Assembly (NCBI GenBank): GCA_043785105.1
Contig: JAYVXO010000218.1
Location: 1 to 64,000 of the forward strand
Direction of reading: 5' to 3'
DNA from: Fimbriiglobus sp043785105
GTDB taxonomy: Bacteria > Planctomycetota > Planctomycetia > Gemmatales > Gemmataceae
Length of the DNA stretch: 64,000 nucleotides
Made by a program: the position numbers and the translations under genes. This document shows positions 40,201 to 46,590 of the stretch, piece by piece. Under the pieces are notes generated by a model. It was not told where the DNA came from. It ran no database searches and was given only the letters and a program-made list of their open reading frames with translations. How positions within the stretch are numbered: position 1 is the first letter of the stretch; the number at the start of each line of letters is the position of its first letter.

Positions 40201-40887
40201 CACGATGTTCGGGTCGGTCGGGTGGAAGACGAATTTCGTGAACCCGCCGCCGTCGAAATCGTTGCCGGGGCCTTTAATCAGGAGCCACGTCGTACCGCCG
40301 TCCGCACTGCGTAAGATCCCGCGACCCGCGAAGCTGTTGCCTTGTTGGTAGCTGAGTGGGGCCACGAAGAATTGCTCGCCGAACGCTTCACCCGTACCCG
40401 CCAGCACGATGTTCTTGTTGAACGGCGAGACGTTGATGGTCCCGATGTTCAGCGTGCGGTTTTGATCGACGCCGCCCCAGGTGCTGGGGGGCAAGTTGTC
40501 CGTCAGGAATTTCCAGGTCTGGCCGCCGTCGGTCGTCTTCGCCACCCCGCCGCCGGGTGACCCGACGTAGTACGTGTTCCAATCCGCGAAGGTCGGGTCG
40601 GCGGGGTTGGTCGGCCCCGCGTAGGTCGGGTTCGACACATCGAAGGGAATCGGCGTGCTCACAATACTCGAGATGCGGCCCGCCGTGGTGATCGTCGGGT
40701 TGGCGGGGGAAACCCCTTCGATCACGCCCGGTCCGATAGGCTTGAACCCGGTACCGGCCAGTTGAATACTGCTCGACGGAACGGTCCGGTCCTCAAGCTG
40801 CTCGACACGAAGTGCCGACCGTGCCGGCGCTGCGGACGACAACCGTGTCCAGGATCGGGATCGCAGCAAGGGAGTGAGGCTGGCCAT
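34216..40887 (-). CDS. Giant secreted BNR-propeller / SdrD-like / FG-GAP protein
   Basis: A 2,223-residue protein. The N-terminus has a basic segment and the planctomycete motif LEDRTVPS (residues 31-38), common on Gemmata exported giants. Residues about 50-970 contain sortilin/BNR-like propeller blades (VAKTTDGGQTWKFL, IFRSVDGGATWT-like lines). Nine SdrD/SpaA-like B modules follow (about 976-1900), each with a D-x-N-G-N-G-like calcium motif such as VFEDLNGNGIREPGENGLAG. The last 310 residues are FG-GAP blades (GGVRVAEADVNGDGIDDL, GPRVRVLDGKTG) and the end is GGIFIG. It is probably a surface adhesin or matrix protein. The ATG at 40887 has an AAGGGTGG site; a GTG four codons upstream is less likely. 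No membrane anchor or sortase motif is seen. Confidence 0.9.
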   Translation of the reverse strand: MASLTPLLRSRSWTRLSSAAPARSALRVEQLEDRTVPSSSIQLAGTGFKPIGPGVIEGVSPANPTITTAGRISSIVSTPIPFDVSNPTYAGPTNPADPTFADWNTYYVGSPGGGVAKTTDGGQTWKFLTDNLPPSTWGGVDQNRTLNIGTINVSPFNKNIVLAGTGEAFGEQFFVAPLSYQQGNSFAGRGILRSADGGTTWLLIKGPGNDFDGGGFTKFVFHPTDPNIVFAVFNRGATSTYGTAPFSGVYRSLDAGVTWENVSTNITGTPLTVPVTDFMLDPTNPAVGYIAVGGAGQVSGVYRSSNFLNTTGGPQPNPNAINFSIALGGTSTQVPGNSLTSIRLAFGLGTPTQPSRIYVLSSTSGPANQLFRSDDSGINFRRLDPFPGAVGSTAAGISNVLNAYNLILLADPTNPNRIFVGGRGAGSIQVLTNADYDPDNAATNPPVWVNLTIPSTFGEGYQVIRDMRFDNTGAKDVNQRPINPGRLLIATESGVYRLQTPSADPTSTTSANYLTNNLALVNLNGTTGPTALGVGEFFSSGLAPRDDNRVIGGTYLNGSATFQDNGPFSPTSTTPGEAQSYKDLYGWDPLAGAGARGSGGTVIFSPINPQRVYRVSNQSAYDVNAGGLFQRSVDGGATWTTSTNGLVNPIAVNVYPALAADPSPQLSPLDVNESRLFLGTNAVNSSTDGGQNWTQFGPDLPFVTFGVPPIFGGSVFGGNGIVASQNPTITAISNGRSPSLYPIYVAVRNRWQDPFLGAYGGPALYRWNGRLENVPLPPWRDVSPGVINHLLPPSMGGQSVPDPNSLRGIITSITVDPTDARIVYITCDTSGDASGGGRVWRSINAGETWTDISGNLPETVAEAQGYRVFSLALDPRQLNVQPGNPTSPTFQTDDDLYIGTSVGVWKLTDPTSTTPTWTRLFGTSGGATATGSDITAGQLPDVMVRDVKLNTTTGVLSAATFGRGIWQVQIRPYIRGLVYEDQTGNGVNDTPGDTKLAGAVVLAFDIAPVNGPVQFANTTTSVTGEWVFRSLPDSTYTFQPADASTVLIDKTTKYYFTSAPITQVMNQSKTLNNLDMYVFRRISINGKSYVDANGNGAFDTGENPSVGFTVSLIAPAGTLNATDTLVSTTTTDVNGNYTFLGVGPLRPTLVGPNAPFPAGYRVQISKAGFQMTEAPVQTGPVFSGVNFTDAANQKNTRVGLFQLGQISGTVFGDTNGDGAFNNTEVGKANWVVQLFDAANNLFLTTTTGANGAYTFGDQVTTLKAGTYHVRLVNKAGFVQTSSVLPDSGVFSGANNAGQNIGVFAGATVNGDVYQDTNGDGIRQASETTLVPNVTVSLLDPRNKAVVASVNSDAGGHFSFATVFPLERPGNTVPYLVRFTNPLNLYSQSSPDATALVTSGGTIGGKDIGLFTRTTVSGFAFEDINGNGLQDPGEVGLVGGSVSLLNSVTLAPVFTTTTDASGNFQFTNVGPIAGPIAFRLGADPIGFFQTTPNPADFFVTSGKPITGLTIGLFREAVFTGLVFEDLNGNGIREPGENGLAGQVLQLVNTASNAVVNTSVSDVNGNYRLAGGPGTFRVNQAPLPGFTQTTPNLGPISTTSGLLTPNQNFGDFQLINVSGRVFNDLNGNRLLDGEPGLAGWTIQLVNLATGAVVRTTTTDANGFYVIAGVGPGNFRVQEVLMPNFVASTPTSRTFTTASGASVDFLFGNYLPSVVTGQVIEDLDRSLTVTPGDIPSQGWTVQLLLPGGVVIATQVTGATGGFSFGGLAPGSYQVQVVGRPGWSVLANGTQTVVTTSGSTIRPTQVFVLRLASLSGTVYLDVNRNNKKESFERGLAGGVVGLFDANGAQVATQTTDASGAYTFFGVQSGTYTVRLITAPDGFQSTSISPVYTRTVAVGSISANNLNVGLDFGLLGRKRYALAADGGGGPRVQVFDALSNALISDSFVYETTFTGGVRVAEADVNGDGIDDLIVVPGVGGGPRVRVLDGKTGAELYNYFAYEPDFRNGLYVTAADVDGDGYADIITGTAPGGGPRVTVFSGKTGLIIGDYFAYDSSFRGGVRVGAGDVNGDGIAEIITAPGVGLASEVRTWGGAGFQQLSSFFAFDPSYTGGVYLAGTTANVNGRSDIVVGTGIAFPSAPLVRVYDGVTLAQKLEVEAFPSGGSADQYTSEVRVASFDRNGDGVPDIAIASGSGSASRLRFVDGVNRRQIGDEQNPFEPAFLGGIFIG

Positions 40888-41268
40888 CAGAGGAACCACC
40901 CTTAAGAGAAAAACGGGTATGAAATCCTAACGGGAAGGGGAAATCCCCTTCATCAGGCAGGTGAGATTACAGGTCGTCCGCCCACCGATTGCGTGGTCGG
41001 CCTTCATTCAGACGAGGCCGTACCCGCAATAGTTGTGCAAATCCTCTGCTGCCCTCACTCCACACTGACCAACCCGTCCGTGAACGTGTCGAGAGTTTAG
41101 TGATAGCTTAAAAGACGAACGGCCCACTGTCAGGCTACCTGCCCCCAGGGAAGTGATCTAAGTCGAAGTGGGAATTGCATTTATTGCTGTGCTGCGAAAA
41201 GCCCGTGCCACCCGATCGACAGGTTCAAGTTGGGTAAACGAGTTAATCCGTGCGGCCTGTCCTGAGAA
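40888..41268. promoter_or_regulatory. Upstream region of the giant gene
   Basis: About 380 bp without a credible gene. It must contain the promoter and leader of the giant secreted protein. A TTAAGAG/AAAACGGG stretch lies just before the gene, but no confident boxes were found. Confidence 0.4.
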
Positions 41269-41377
41269 GCGCGAAACTCGCCGAAAAATTCTAACTCGAC
41301 TCACTGGCGAAGGCCCAGGCGGTCGAACCGGCGGACGCCACAGCGCGAAACTCGCCGAAAAATTCTAACTCGACTCA
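41269..41377. repeat. Pair of perfect 35-bp direct repeats
   Basis: Identical 35-bp copies lie at 41269-41303 and 41343-41377, 39 bp apart (each starts GCGCGAAACTCGCCGAAAAA and ends TAACTCGACTCA). The second ends exactly on the stop codon of the membrane-protein gene (41375-41377). The first lies free in intergenic DNA. This suggests a tandem duplication of the gene's 3' edge. Confidence 0.85.
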
Positions 41378-42190
41378 AGTCACAAGCCGTCGCGCTTCGG
41401 TGAGCCACGCGAGCGCCAGATGTGGGTTCGGCAGGACTTCCAGTGCTTGGGCGATTGTTACGACCTTGGCCCCTTTATACTTCACGATAACGCTCTTGGC
41501 ACGGAGTTCGATGCTTTGGATGTCTCGCCACGCAATCACGGTTTTGTCCGTCTTCAAGCCTTTTTCGGTGATGGTCCAGATGCCAAACACGAGCGGTTCA
41601 CCGGCCTGTCTGGCGGCTAAAAAGCGTGGCCACAGAATGCGAAACGTCGCCCGTTGAATCCGTTCGGTTAATTCGGGATACTCCGCAAGTGCCGGTGTGA
41701 ATTTCGCCTGAACCCCGTCGGCCCGGCGGACGTGAATGGCGGCTTGGCTGATTTGGAACACGGGCGAATCGACGACGACCCAACAATCGCGGATTTGCCC
41801 CTCGTCGTCGCGCTGCACGACAACCGCGCCTTGCTCCGTTTTCAACTTGATCTCTTCGATTTCGTCCCACGGGTACGATTCGATTTCGCTACGCTGCAAT
41901 CGCATGATGCCGTTCGGGTAGAACAGCACTCGCAGCCCACGGGTGTTGTAAAGATGCCGCAGAATCGAGAATCCCGTCAGTGGCGGTGCGAATAAGACCA
42001 GAAACGAGATATGATCGAGTCCCCACAAACCCTGGTCCCACGCCACGATATTTGCACCGACCCCGTAGGCTAACAGCAATAATCCCAAGCCGAACTTCGC
42101 CCAAAAACGCTTCGGGCTAACGCTAAACAGCGCATCCGGTTCGCCAAGTTCTTCCCGACACCGTTCGAGCGGACTGAGGGTTTCGATCAC
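41375..42190 (-). CDS. Membrane protein of unknown function
   Basis: A 271-residue protein. A short N-terminal cytoplasmic segment (VIETLSPLERCREELGEPD) precedes two close membrane helices (FGLGLLLLAYGVGANIVAW and ISFLVLFAPPLTGFSIL). The rest is a soluble beta-rich region with two PH-like halves: LRVLFYPNGIMRLQRSEIESYPWDEI and WTITEKGLKTDKTVIAWRDIQSIEL. The repeated pattern of a tryptophan-acidic-isoleucine turn suggests a DUF6585-like membrane sensor. The GTG at 42190 was chosen because of CAGGAAC upstream; the longer open frame includes repeat DNA. Function unknown. Confidence 0.75.
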   Translation of the reverse strand: MIETLSPLERCREELGEPDALFSVSPKRFWAKFGLGLLLLAYGVGANIVAWDQGLWGLDHISFLVLFAPPLTGFSILRHLYNTRGLRVLFYPNGIMRLQRSEIESYPWDEIEEIKLKTEQGAVVVQRDDEGQIRDCWVVVDSPVFQISQAAIHVRRADGVQAKFTPALAEYPELTERIQRATFRILWPRFLAARQAGEPLVFGIWTITEKGLKTDKTVIAWRDIQSIELRAKSVIVKYKGAKVVTIAQALEVLPNPHLALAWLTEARRLVT

Positions 42191-42257
42191 CGAACGGTTC
42201 CTGAAACAAATGATACGGACCCCTGCAATTGCACCACATCGGTATAATATCACCCGG

Positions 42258-42348
42258 TGAGTAGTGGATGGTGGTCGGTGGATCGTGGTTAGAAAAAATC
42301 TTTCTTCGCTCTTCCTATCCACTAACCCCTATCCACTATCCACTACTG
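42258..42348. repeat. Intergenic inverted repeat (GTGGATAGT type)
   Basis: GTAGTGGATGGTGGTCGGTGG on the left faces CTATCCACTATCCACTAC on the right. It is related to 21769-21896 and lies between the divergent membrane-protein and DAHP synthase genes, so it also overlaps the likely promoter area. Confidence 0.7.
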
Positions 42349-42358
42349 GAGCACTTTG

Positions 42359-43375
42359 ATGTTGATCGTGATGCGGTCCGACGCGACGCCGGGTCAGATT
42401 GATCGGGTTGTGAGTGTGATTCAAGCGCAAGGGATCACCGCCCACCCGCTGCCGGGTGCGACCCGCACCGCGATCGGGATGACGGGGAACACCGGCGCCG
42501 TGGACAAGTCGTTATTCGAGGTGTTGCCCGGCGTGGAAGAAGCGATCCGTGTCACCAAGCCGTATAAGCTCGCCAGCCGTGAAATGCACCGCGACGATAC
42601 GGTCATTACAATGAAGCAAGGGACCGTGGGGCCGAAGACGTTCACCGTGATTGCCGGACCCTGTTCGGTGGAGAACGAAACGCTCATCATCAACATGGCC
42701 GAACACCTGATGAACCGGGGCGTAAAGTTCCTGCGGGCCGGGGCGTTCAAACCGCGAACCAGCCCGTATGCCTTCCAGGGGATGGGTCTCGAAGGACTGA
42801 AGATTCTCAAAAAAGCACGCGACAAGACCGGCATCGGCATCGTGACGGAACTGATGGACACCGAGTACGCCGACGCGGTCGAAGAAGCGTCCGACATCAT
42901 CCAAATCGGCACGCGCAATATGCAGAACTTCAGCTTGCTGAAGCGGGTCGGTAAAACCCGCAAGCCAGTGTTGTTGAAACGCGGAATGAGTGCGACGTTG
43001 GAAGAATGGCTGATGGCCGCCGAGTACATCATGGCCGGGGGCAACTACCAAGTGATCCTGTGCGAGCGCGGCGTCCGCACCTTCTCCGACCACAGCCGCA
43101 ACACGCTCGATTTGTCCGTGATCCCGCCCGCGAAGGCGCTGTCGCACCTGCCCGTCTTCGTGGACCCCAGCCACGGCACCGGCAAGCGCGCCTACGTCCC
43201 CGCCATGAGCCTCGCCGCCCTCGCCTCCGGCGCCGACGGCATCATCGTCGAAGCCCACCCCGAACCCGACAAAGCGTTGTCCGACGGCGCCCAGTCCCTC
43301 GACTACGCCGGCCTAGACAAGGTGCTAGCGCAACTGAAACAAATCGCCCCGATCTTGGGGCGCGAGATGAAGTAG
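42359..43375 (+). CDS. aroF: 3-deoxy-7-phosphoheptulonate synthase (DAHP synthase, type I-beta)
   Basis: A 338-residue enzyme for the first step of the shikimate pathway, joining PEP and erythrose 4-phosphate. It has an N-terminal ferredoxin-like regulatory domain (MLIVMRSDATPGQIDRVVSVI) and then the barrel with FTVIAGPCSVENE, FLRAGAFKPRTSPYAFQG, IQIGTRNMQNFSLL and PVFVDPSHGTGKR. The structure matches the Thermotoga/Bacillus type, in which the extra domain senses aromatic products. GGAG precedes the ATG. It seems monocistronic. Confidence 0.95.
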   Translation: MLIVMRSDATPGQIDRVVSVIQAQGITAHPLPGATRTAIGMTGNTGAVDKSLFEVLPGVEEAIRVTKPYKLASREMHRDDTVITMKQGTVGPKTFTVIAGPCSVENETLIINMAEHLMNRGVKFLRAGAFKPRTSPYAFQGMGLEGLKILKKARDKTGIGIVTELMDTEYADAVEEASDIIQIGTRNMQNFSLLKRVGKTRKPVLLKRGMSATLEEWLMAAEYIMAGGNYQVILCERGVRTFSDHSRNTLDLSVIPPAKALSHLPVFVDPSHGTGKRAYVPAMSLAALASGADGIIVEAHPEPDKALSDGAQSLDYAGLDKVLAQLKQIAPILGREMK

Positions 43376-43552
43376 AAAGCAGGTTCGATGGACTTAGGAT
43401 CGGTGCAAAAATAACTTCCGTGCCAATTGCCGTTGCTAAATGTGGGATAACGATCATGTGTATTGGCGGATTTCGGTTCCTTCGTATGGGCCGTCTTGGT
43501 TTTGTGCCTGAAGGGGCACCGGAGTGTAGGGTGACTGTGAAAATGCTCTAAC

Positions 43553-43590
43553 CTCCGTACTGCGGGGTGGAACTGGAGCGGAAGGCTCAT
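43553..43590 (-). pseudogene. Toxin gene reduced to its first codons (ParE/RelE type)
   Basis: An ATG at 43590 overlaps the antitoxin stop in an ATGA arrangement. It reads MSLPLQFHPAVRR, the usual beginning of planctomycete ParE/RelE-family toxins, and then changes abruptly at the TTAGAGCATTTTCA sequence. A full toxin is about 95-105 residues. The gene therefore has only its first 12 to 13 codons. Confidence 0.6.
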
Positions 43591-43811
43591 TGCCCGTTCT
43601 CCACACTGGACCGGACTTGTTCCCAAGTCAAGGCCATGCCCGGATTGGCATCCAACTCAGCATCCCGACGGACCAACGTCGCCTTCTGTTCCGGCGTCAA
43701 GCGTCCGGTTGGCCGTTGCTCACCCAAGCTCTCCCAAATCTCTAGTGCTAAGCTGACACGTTGCTCCGGCGTAAGTCGGTCGATCCCGAATTCCTTCATC
43801 GTTGTCGCCAT
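43587..43811 (-). CDS. Addiction-module antitoxin (TIGR02574-type), orphaned
   Basis: A 74-residue protein starting MATTMKEFGIDRLTPEQRVSLALEIWESL, as in the TIGR02574 addiction-module family. It is helical, has LTPEQ repeated in the second half (RLTPEQKATLVRRDAELDANP), and ends with SSVENGQ. A CAGGAG site about 8 nt upstream supports the start; the longer frame is spurious. The family normally neutralises a RelE/ParE toxin encoded next. Here the toxin is cut after about a dozen codons, so the antitoxin has no local target and may be in decay or may act on another chromosomal copy. Confidence 0.8.
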   Translation of the reverse strand: MATTMKEFGIDRLTPEQRVSLALEIWESLGEQRPTGRLTPEQKATLVRRDAELDANPGMALTWEQVRSSVENGQ

Positions 43812-43898
43812 CTCAATGCTCCTGTTGGTCAACGAAGTAGTATCATTCTGTGCGTGAGTTGCGCAATTGCAAACATCTCTCCAGGGAATGAGACATCC

Positions 43899-44122
43899 CG
43901 GTGCGTTCTGGTCCGGTCCCCGAATGAACATGAACGAAAGGTGCTGCAAAACGTGCTGCAACAACAACTCGAACTGTTCCGCCACGACCCCGCAGCCGCG
44001 AAGAAGGTCATCGCCATCGGCCAAGCCCCCGCGACAAAACCCTCAACCCCGCCGAACACGCCGCGTGGTCATCCGTGTGCCTCGCCCTGTTCAACCTCGA
44101 CGAAACCCTCACCCGCGAATGA
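43899..44122 (+). pseudogene. 3' remnant of a PSD1 (DUF1553) gene with frameshift
   Basis: The stretch encodes VLVRSPNEHERKVLQNVLQQ and, in a second frame, HAAWSSVCLALFNLDETLT, ending at a TGA. It aligns with the last 73 residues of the PSD1 protein at 24110-26569 (VLVRSPNEGEQRVLHKVLQQ and HAAWSSLCLALFNLDETLT). One base is missing in a C run near 44027-44033, changing the frame. About three quarters of the residues match, so it is an old paralogue and not a recent copy. All upstream parts of the gene are gone. Confidence 0.88.
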
Positions 44123-44246
44123 GAAATCGGCATCAAAAAACTTTTGAAATTGTGCTGTTTAGCACTTGACACCCCCTTTTCGCAGCTTTACCATCTTCAA
44201 CTAGCCCGACAAGGCTTAACGTCGGTATCACTTTCAGGAGCATATC
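44123..44246. other. Left edge of lower-GC cassette
   Basis: A short AT-richer stretch follows the PSD1 remnant and leads into the small secreted-protein gene. It contains an AGGAG ribosome site at 44236-44240. No transposase, clear terminal repeat or target duplication was identified. Confidence 0.4.
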
Positions 44247-44754
44247 ATGCGTCGTTCGATTCTGCTGGTTGTGCTGTGTTTAGCGGGGGGGGGGGGTAGC
44301 TCTTAGCCCGAACACTTCTTTCGCACAATATGAAGTCACACCACCAAGCACTTACTCGGTCAACGTAAATCCAGTTGTCCAAATACCTGTAGGCCTACCG
44401 AACGCAGGACAGTATGGATTCAGCCTGAATGGTGGTTTTACTGATGTTGCAGGCGATGTCAGGGTGGCTTGCATCATTCGCCGCACAGACTTGGCCACGA
44501 ACACATCAACTACATTTTCAAGATTTACGATTGTTGAAAAAAACCCAGCAGGTCCCTTTGAACAATTGGGCATTACCAGAAGTGGTGCGCCACGTCAACA
44601 AGACGGAACCTTTACGGGTGGCGTGAATATGTTAACATACGACACTACTAAGTTTAAGTATGAAATCCAGGTCACTTTTTTCACAAACCAGGGTGTGCCA
44701 CTAAAAATTTATGCAGACGCGAATGGGAATACCTGGATTCCATTTCCACCGTAA
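44247..44754 (+). pseudogene. Secreted small protein, frame-shifted at a 12-G tract (possible phase variation)
   Basis: An ATG with AGGAG 6 nt upstream starts a signal peptide MRRSILLVVLCLAGGG. Within the tract of twelve G (44285-44296) the frame leads to a TAG at 44304. If the tract had 11 (or 14) G, the frame would continue as VALSPNTSFAQYEV and run to 44754, giving a 168-residue protein (11 G) that ends YADANGNTWIPFPP. The predicted signal peptide then would be cut after SFA. The C-terminal half matches the gene at 45855. A sequencing error in the G run is the main alternative. The gene precedes a DUF1559 gene by 50 bp. Confidence 0.75.
44285..44296 (+). repeat. Poly-G tract (12 G) inside signal peptide coding sequence
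   Basis: A homopolymer of twelve G in the coding strand; the number of bases decides whether the downstream frame is open. Homopolymers of this length slip often during replication, which is the basis of contingency loci in other bacteria. It is the only homopolymer this long that I noticed in a coding sequence of the window. Confidence 0.9.
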
Positions 44755-44804
44755 ACACATATTCATGCTCTTCTTTTCATATTACTCAAATTTAGGTCAC
44801 AATC

Positions 44805-45722
44805 ATGAAGACTACACATAAGGCGGCAACACTTGTTGAGATACTAGTAGTGATCGCAATCATCGGTTTACTGATTGCGTTGCTACTCCCAGCAATTCAG
44901 CCTATCCGTAGCACGGCAACACGGATGCAATCATGTAACAATTTGCGGCAAATTGGCATTGCGCTGCATCACTTCGATGAAGTGAAAGGTCGGCTACCTG
45001 GGGTGAATAACGTTCTCGTGCCGACTGTAGTTAGACAGGATTACGTCTCGTCTAACAATGTTGATGGCGATGAGAACGCAGATCGTTCACCACTCTGGGT
45101 TCTCGTGCCCTACTTGGATGGAGCGCCACAAGGTGAACCGTTCTGGAAAACCGTTCAAACGGTCAAAGTCTTTGTTAGTCCAGGTGATCCGACATCACAA
45201 TTTGAACCTGTTTGGCAGCAAGCAAGTTATGGCATCAATATGACTGCACTAGAAAAGCGGCCTAGTCTCTCGAATGGCTTTCCTGATGGACTGAGTAATA
45301 CTATTGCCGCAACTGAGCGATACTACCATAGCTATATGGATTCAAAGGACACACCTGCCGATAACCGACAAGAGGTTTTTGCACGGTTCACAACGATGAT
45401 GCCAGGGGACAAATCGTCAAATTATCGCACTGACGAGCGCCGTGCATCATTTGCTGACCGCGGATACTATGGCGAAGTCTTCCCGATTACCCGTATCGTG
45501 AATGGTGTTCCGGTGACAACACCTTCGGTGCCGGGTCAAACTTTCCAAGTTCGGCCTAGTCCGGATGACGCTTGGAGCGCTGTTCCGCAAACTCCCTTTG
45601 CGTCGGGTCTGCCGACACTACTGTTTGATGGCAGCGTTCGCACGATCAGCCCCGGTATCAGCACCCGTGTTTTCTGGGCCGCAGTCACACGGGATGGCGG
45701 TGAAGTCCTCACCGATTGGTAG
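44805..45722 (+). CDS. DUF1559 pilin-like protein in the lower-GC cassette
   Basis: A 305-residue pilin-like protein. The leader is unusual: HKAATLVEILVVIAIIGLLI, with T-L-V-E-I in place of F-T-L-I-E-L, but the Glu at +5 is kept. DUF1559 features are NNLRQIGIALHHFDEVKGRLPG, DGLSNTIAATE and FDGSVRTISPGIS near the end, finishing DGGEVLTDW. It is clearly AT-richer than the rest of the window, with less biased third codon positions. It is the middle gene of the cassette and probably co-transcribed with the phase-variable gene upstream. Confidence 0.88.
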   Translation: MKTTHKAATLVEILVVIAIIGLLIALLLPAIQPIRSTATRMQSCNNLRQIGIALHHFDEVKGRLPGVNNVLVPTVVRQDYVSSNNVDGDENADRSPLWVLVPYLDGAPQGEPFWKTVQTVKVFVSPGDPTSQFEPVWQQASYGINMTALEKRPSLSNGFPDGLSNTIAATERYYHSYMDSKDTPADNRQEVFARFTTMMPGDKSSNYRTDERRASFADRGYYGEVFPITRIVNGVPVTTPSVPGQTFQVRPSPDDAWSAVPQTPFASGLPTLLFDGSVRTISPGISTRVFWAAVTRDGGEVLTDW

Positions 45723-45795
45723 CAGTCACAAAATCGTCGAATGGGTCCATGTTCGCTCTCCAATTCAGGAGAGACCGAATGGACCCTGGTTTTGG
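45707..45795 (+). repeat. Copy of the 46501-46590 junction
   Basis: The end of the DUF1559 gene (GTCCTCACCGATTGGT) and following bases, including a decayed GAATGGACCC start, match the sequence at 46501-46590 just before the second DUF1501 family start. The stretch thus repeats a DUF1559 end plus DUF1501 beginning, and the secreted-protein gene lies between the two copies. Confidence 0.65.
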
Positions 45796-45854
45796 TAGCC
45801 AGTATTTGCTACTATTCTGGTTGGATCAAGTCACATCACTTTCTGGGGCATCTC

Positions 45855-46484
45855 ATGCGATCTTCAACTCGGCTCGTTGTGTTGTGTTTGATGGGCAGCT
45901 TCGTGCTGTGCCCGAGCAGTCCTTCTGCTCCAGTGCCTGCGGTGCCACCTCCGATTTTTGGTCTTGCACCCATGTCGGTGAATGAACATCAGCCCGATGC
46001 TCCATTTTTTCCGGGACATTGGAGTTTTGTCGTCAATGGTGCTTTTTACGATCTTGCGGCGCCGCTCCGTGTCGTCATGGTTGTGCGCCAAACACCAATT
46101 GCTGTTGGGCAACCCGTCACGGAACAGCGATCACGAATTTTCATCGAGTGGAAACCCGTGAATTACGGTGCGGATACGCAACCTAGGAATCACTCACTAC
46201 ACTTTTTTATTGAGTCATGGATTACACTGATTTGCAACACGTTTTCCATTGACCAGAATTTTCACCGCCTAGCCCACATGCTGCATGACAATTGTGTCAC
46301 ATCAAGAGGTGTCATTCGAGAACTTGCCAAACCACAGAATGGCTGTTTTCTCGCTACTCTCACCACTCCGACCTATGACCGGATCAAGTACAAGTACCAC
46401 TTCCAAATTCGGTTCTTCACCGACAACGGCTATATTGCCACATACAAAGATGCCAAGGGCAACGAGTGGATTCCGGTGCCATGA
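45855..46484 (+). CDS. Secreted protein paralogous to the phase-variable gene
   Basis: A 209-residue exported protein with a signal peptide (STRLVVLCLMGSFVLCPSS) and a Pro-rich segment, then a beta-rich body. Its C-terminus (YKYHFQIRFFTDNGYIATYK, ending NEWIPVP) matches that of the protein at 44247-44754 (FKYEIQVTFFTNQG, ending NTWIPFPP). No poly-G tract is present. The start is at the Met 38 codons into the open frame, just before the signal peptide, with a weak GGGG site. No known family was recognised. Its place after a DUF1559 gene hints at a shared surface role. Confidence 0.7.
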   Translation: MRSSTRLVVLCLMGSFVLCPSSPSAPVPAVPPPIFGLAPMSVNEHQPDAPFFPGHWSFVVNGAFYDLAAPLRVVMVVRQTPIAVGQPVTEQRSRIFIEWKPVNYGADTQPRNHSLHFFIESWITLICNTFSIDQNFHRLAHMLHDNCVTSRGVIRELAKPQNGCFLATLTTPTYDRIKYKYHFQIRFFTDNGYIATYKDAKGNEWIPVP

Positions 46485-46500
46485 GTACATCGTCTGTGAA

Positions 46501-46590
46501 GTCCTCACCGATTGGTGACGGCGAACAAAAATGTAGAATGGGTTCGTGATCCCCGGTTTTGGAGATTCCGAATGGACCCGATTTTGCGAA
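46501..46590 (+). repeat. Remnant 3' end of a DUF1559 gene before the DUF1501 start
   Basis: The line GTCCTCACCGATTGGT codes VLTDW plus stop in the first copy (45707-45722) and recurs here, without an adjoining DUF1559 gene. This suggests an earlier DUF1559 gene was deleted or that the junction was duplicated when the cassette was inserted. Confidence 0.6.
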
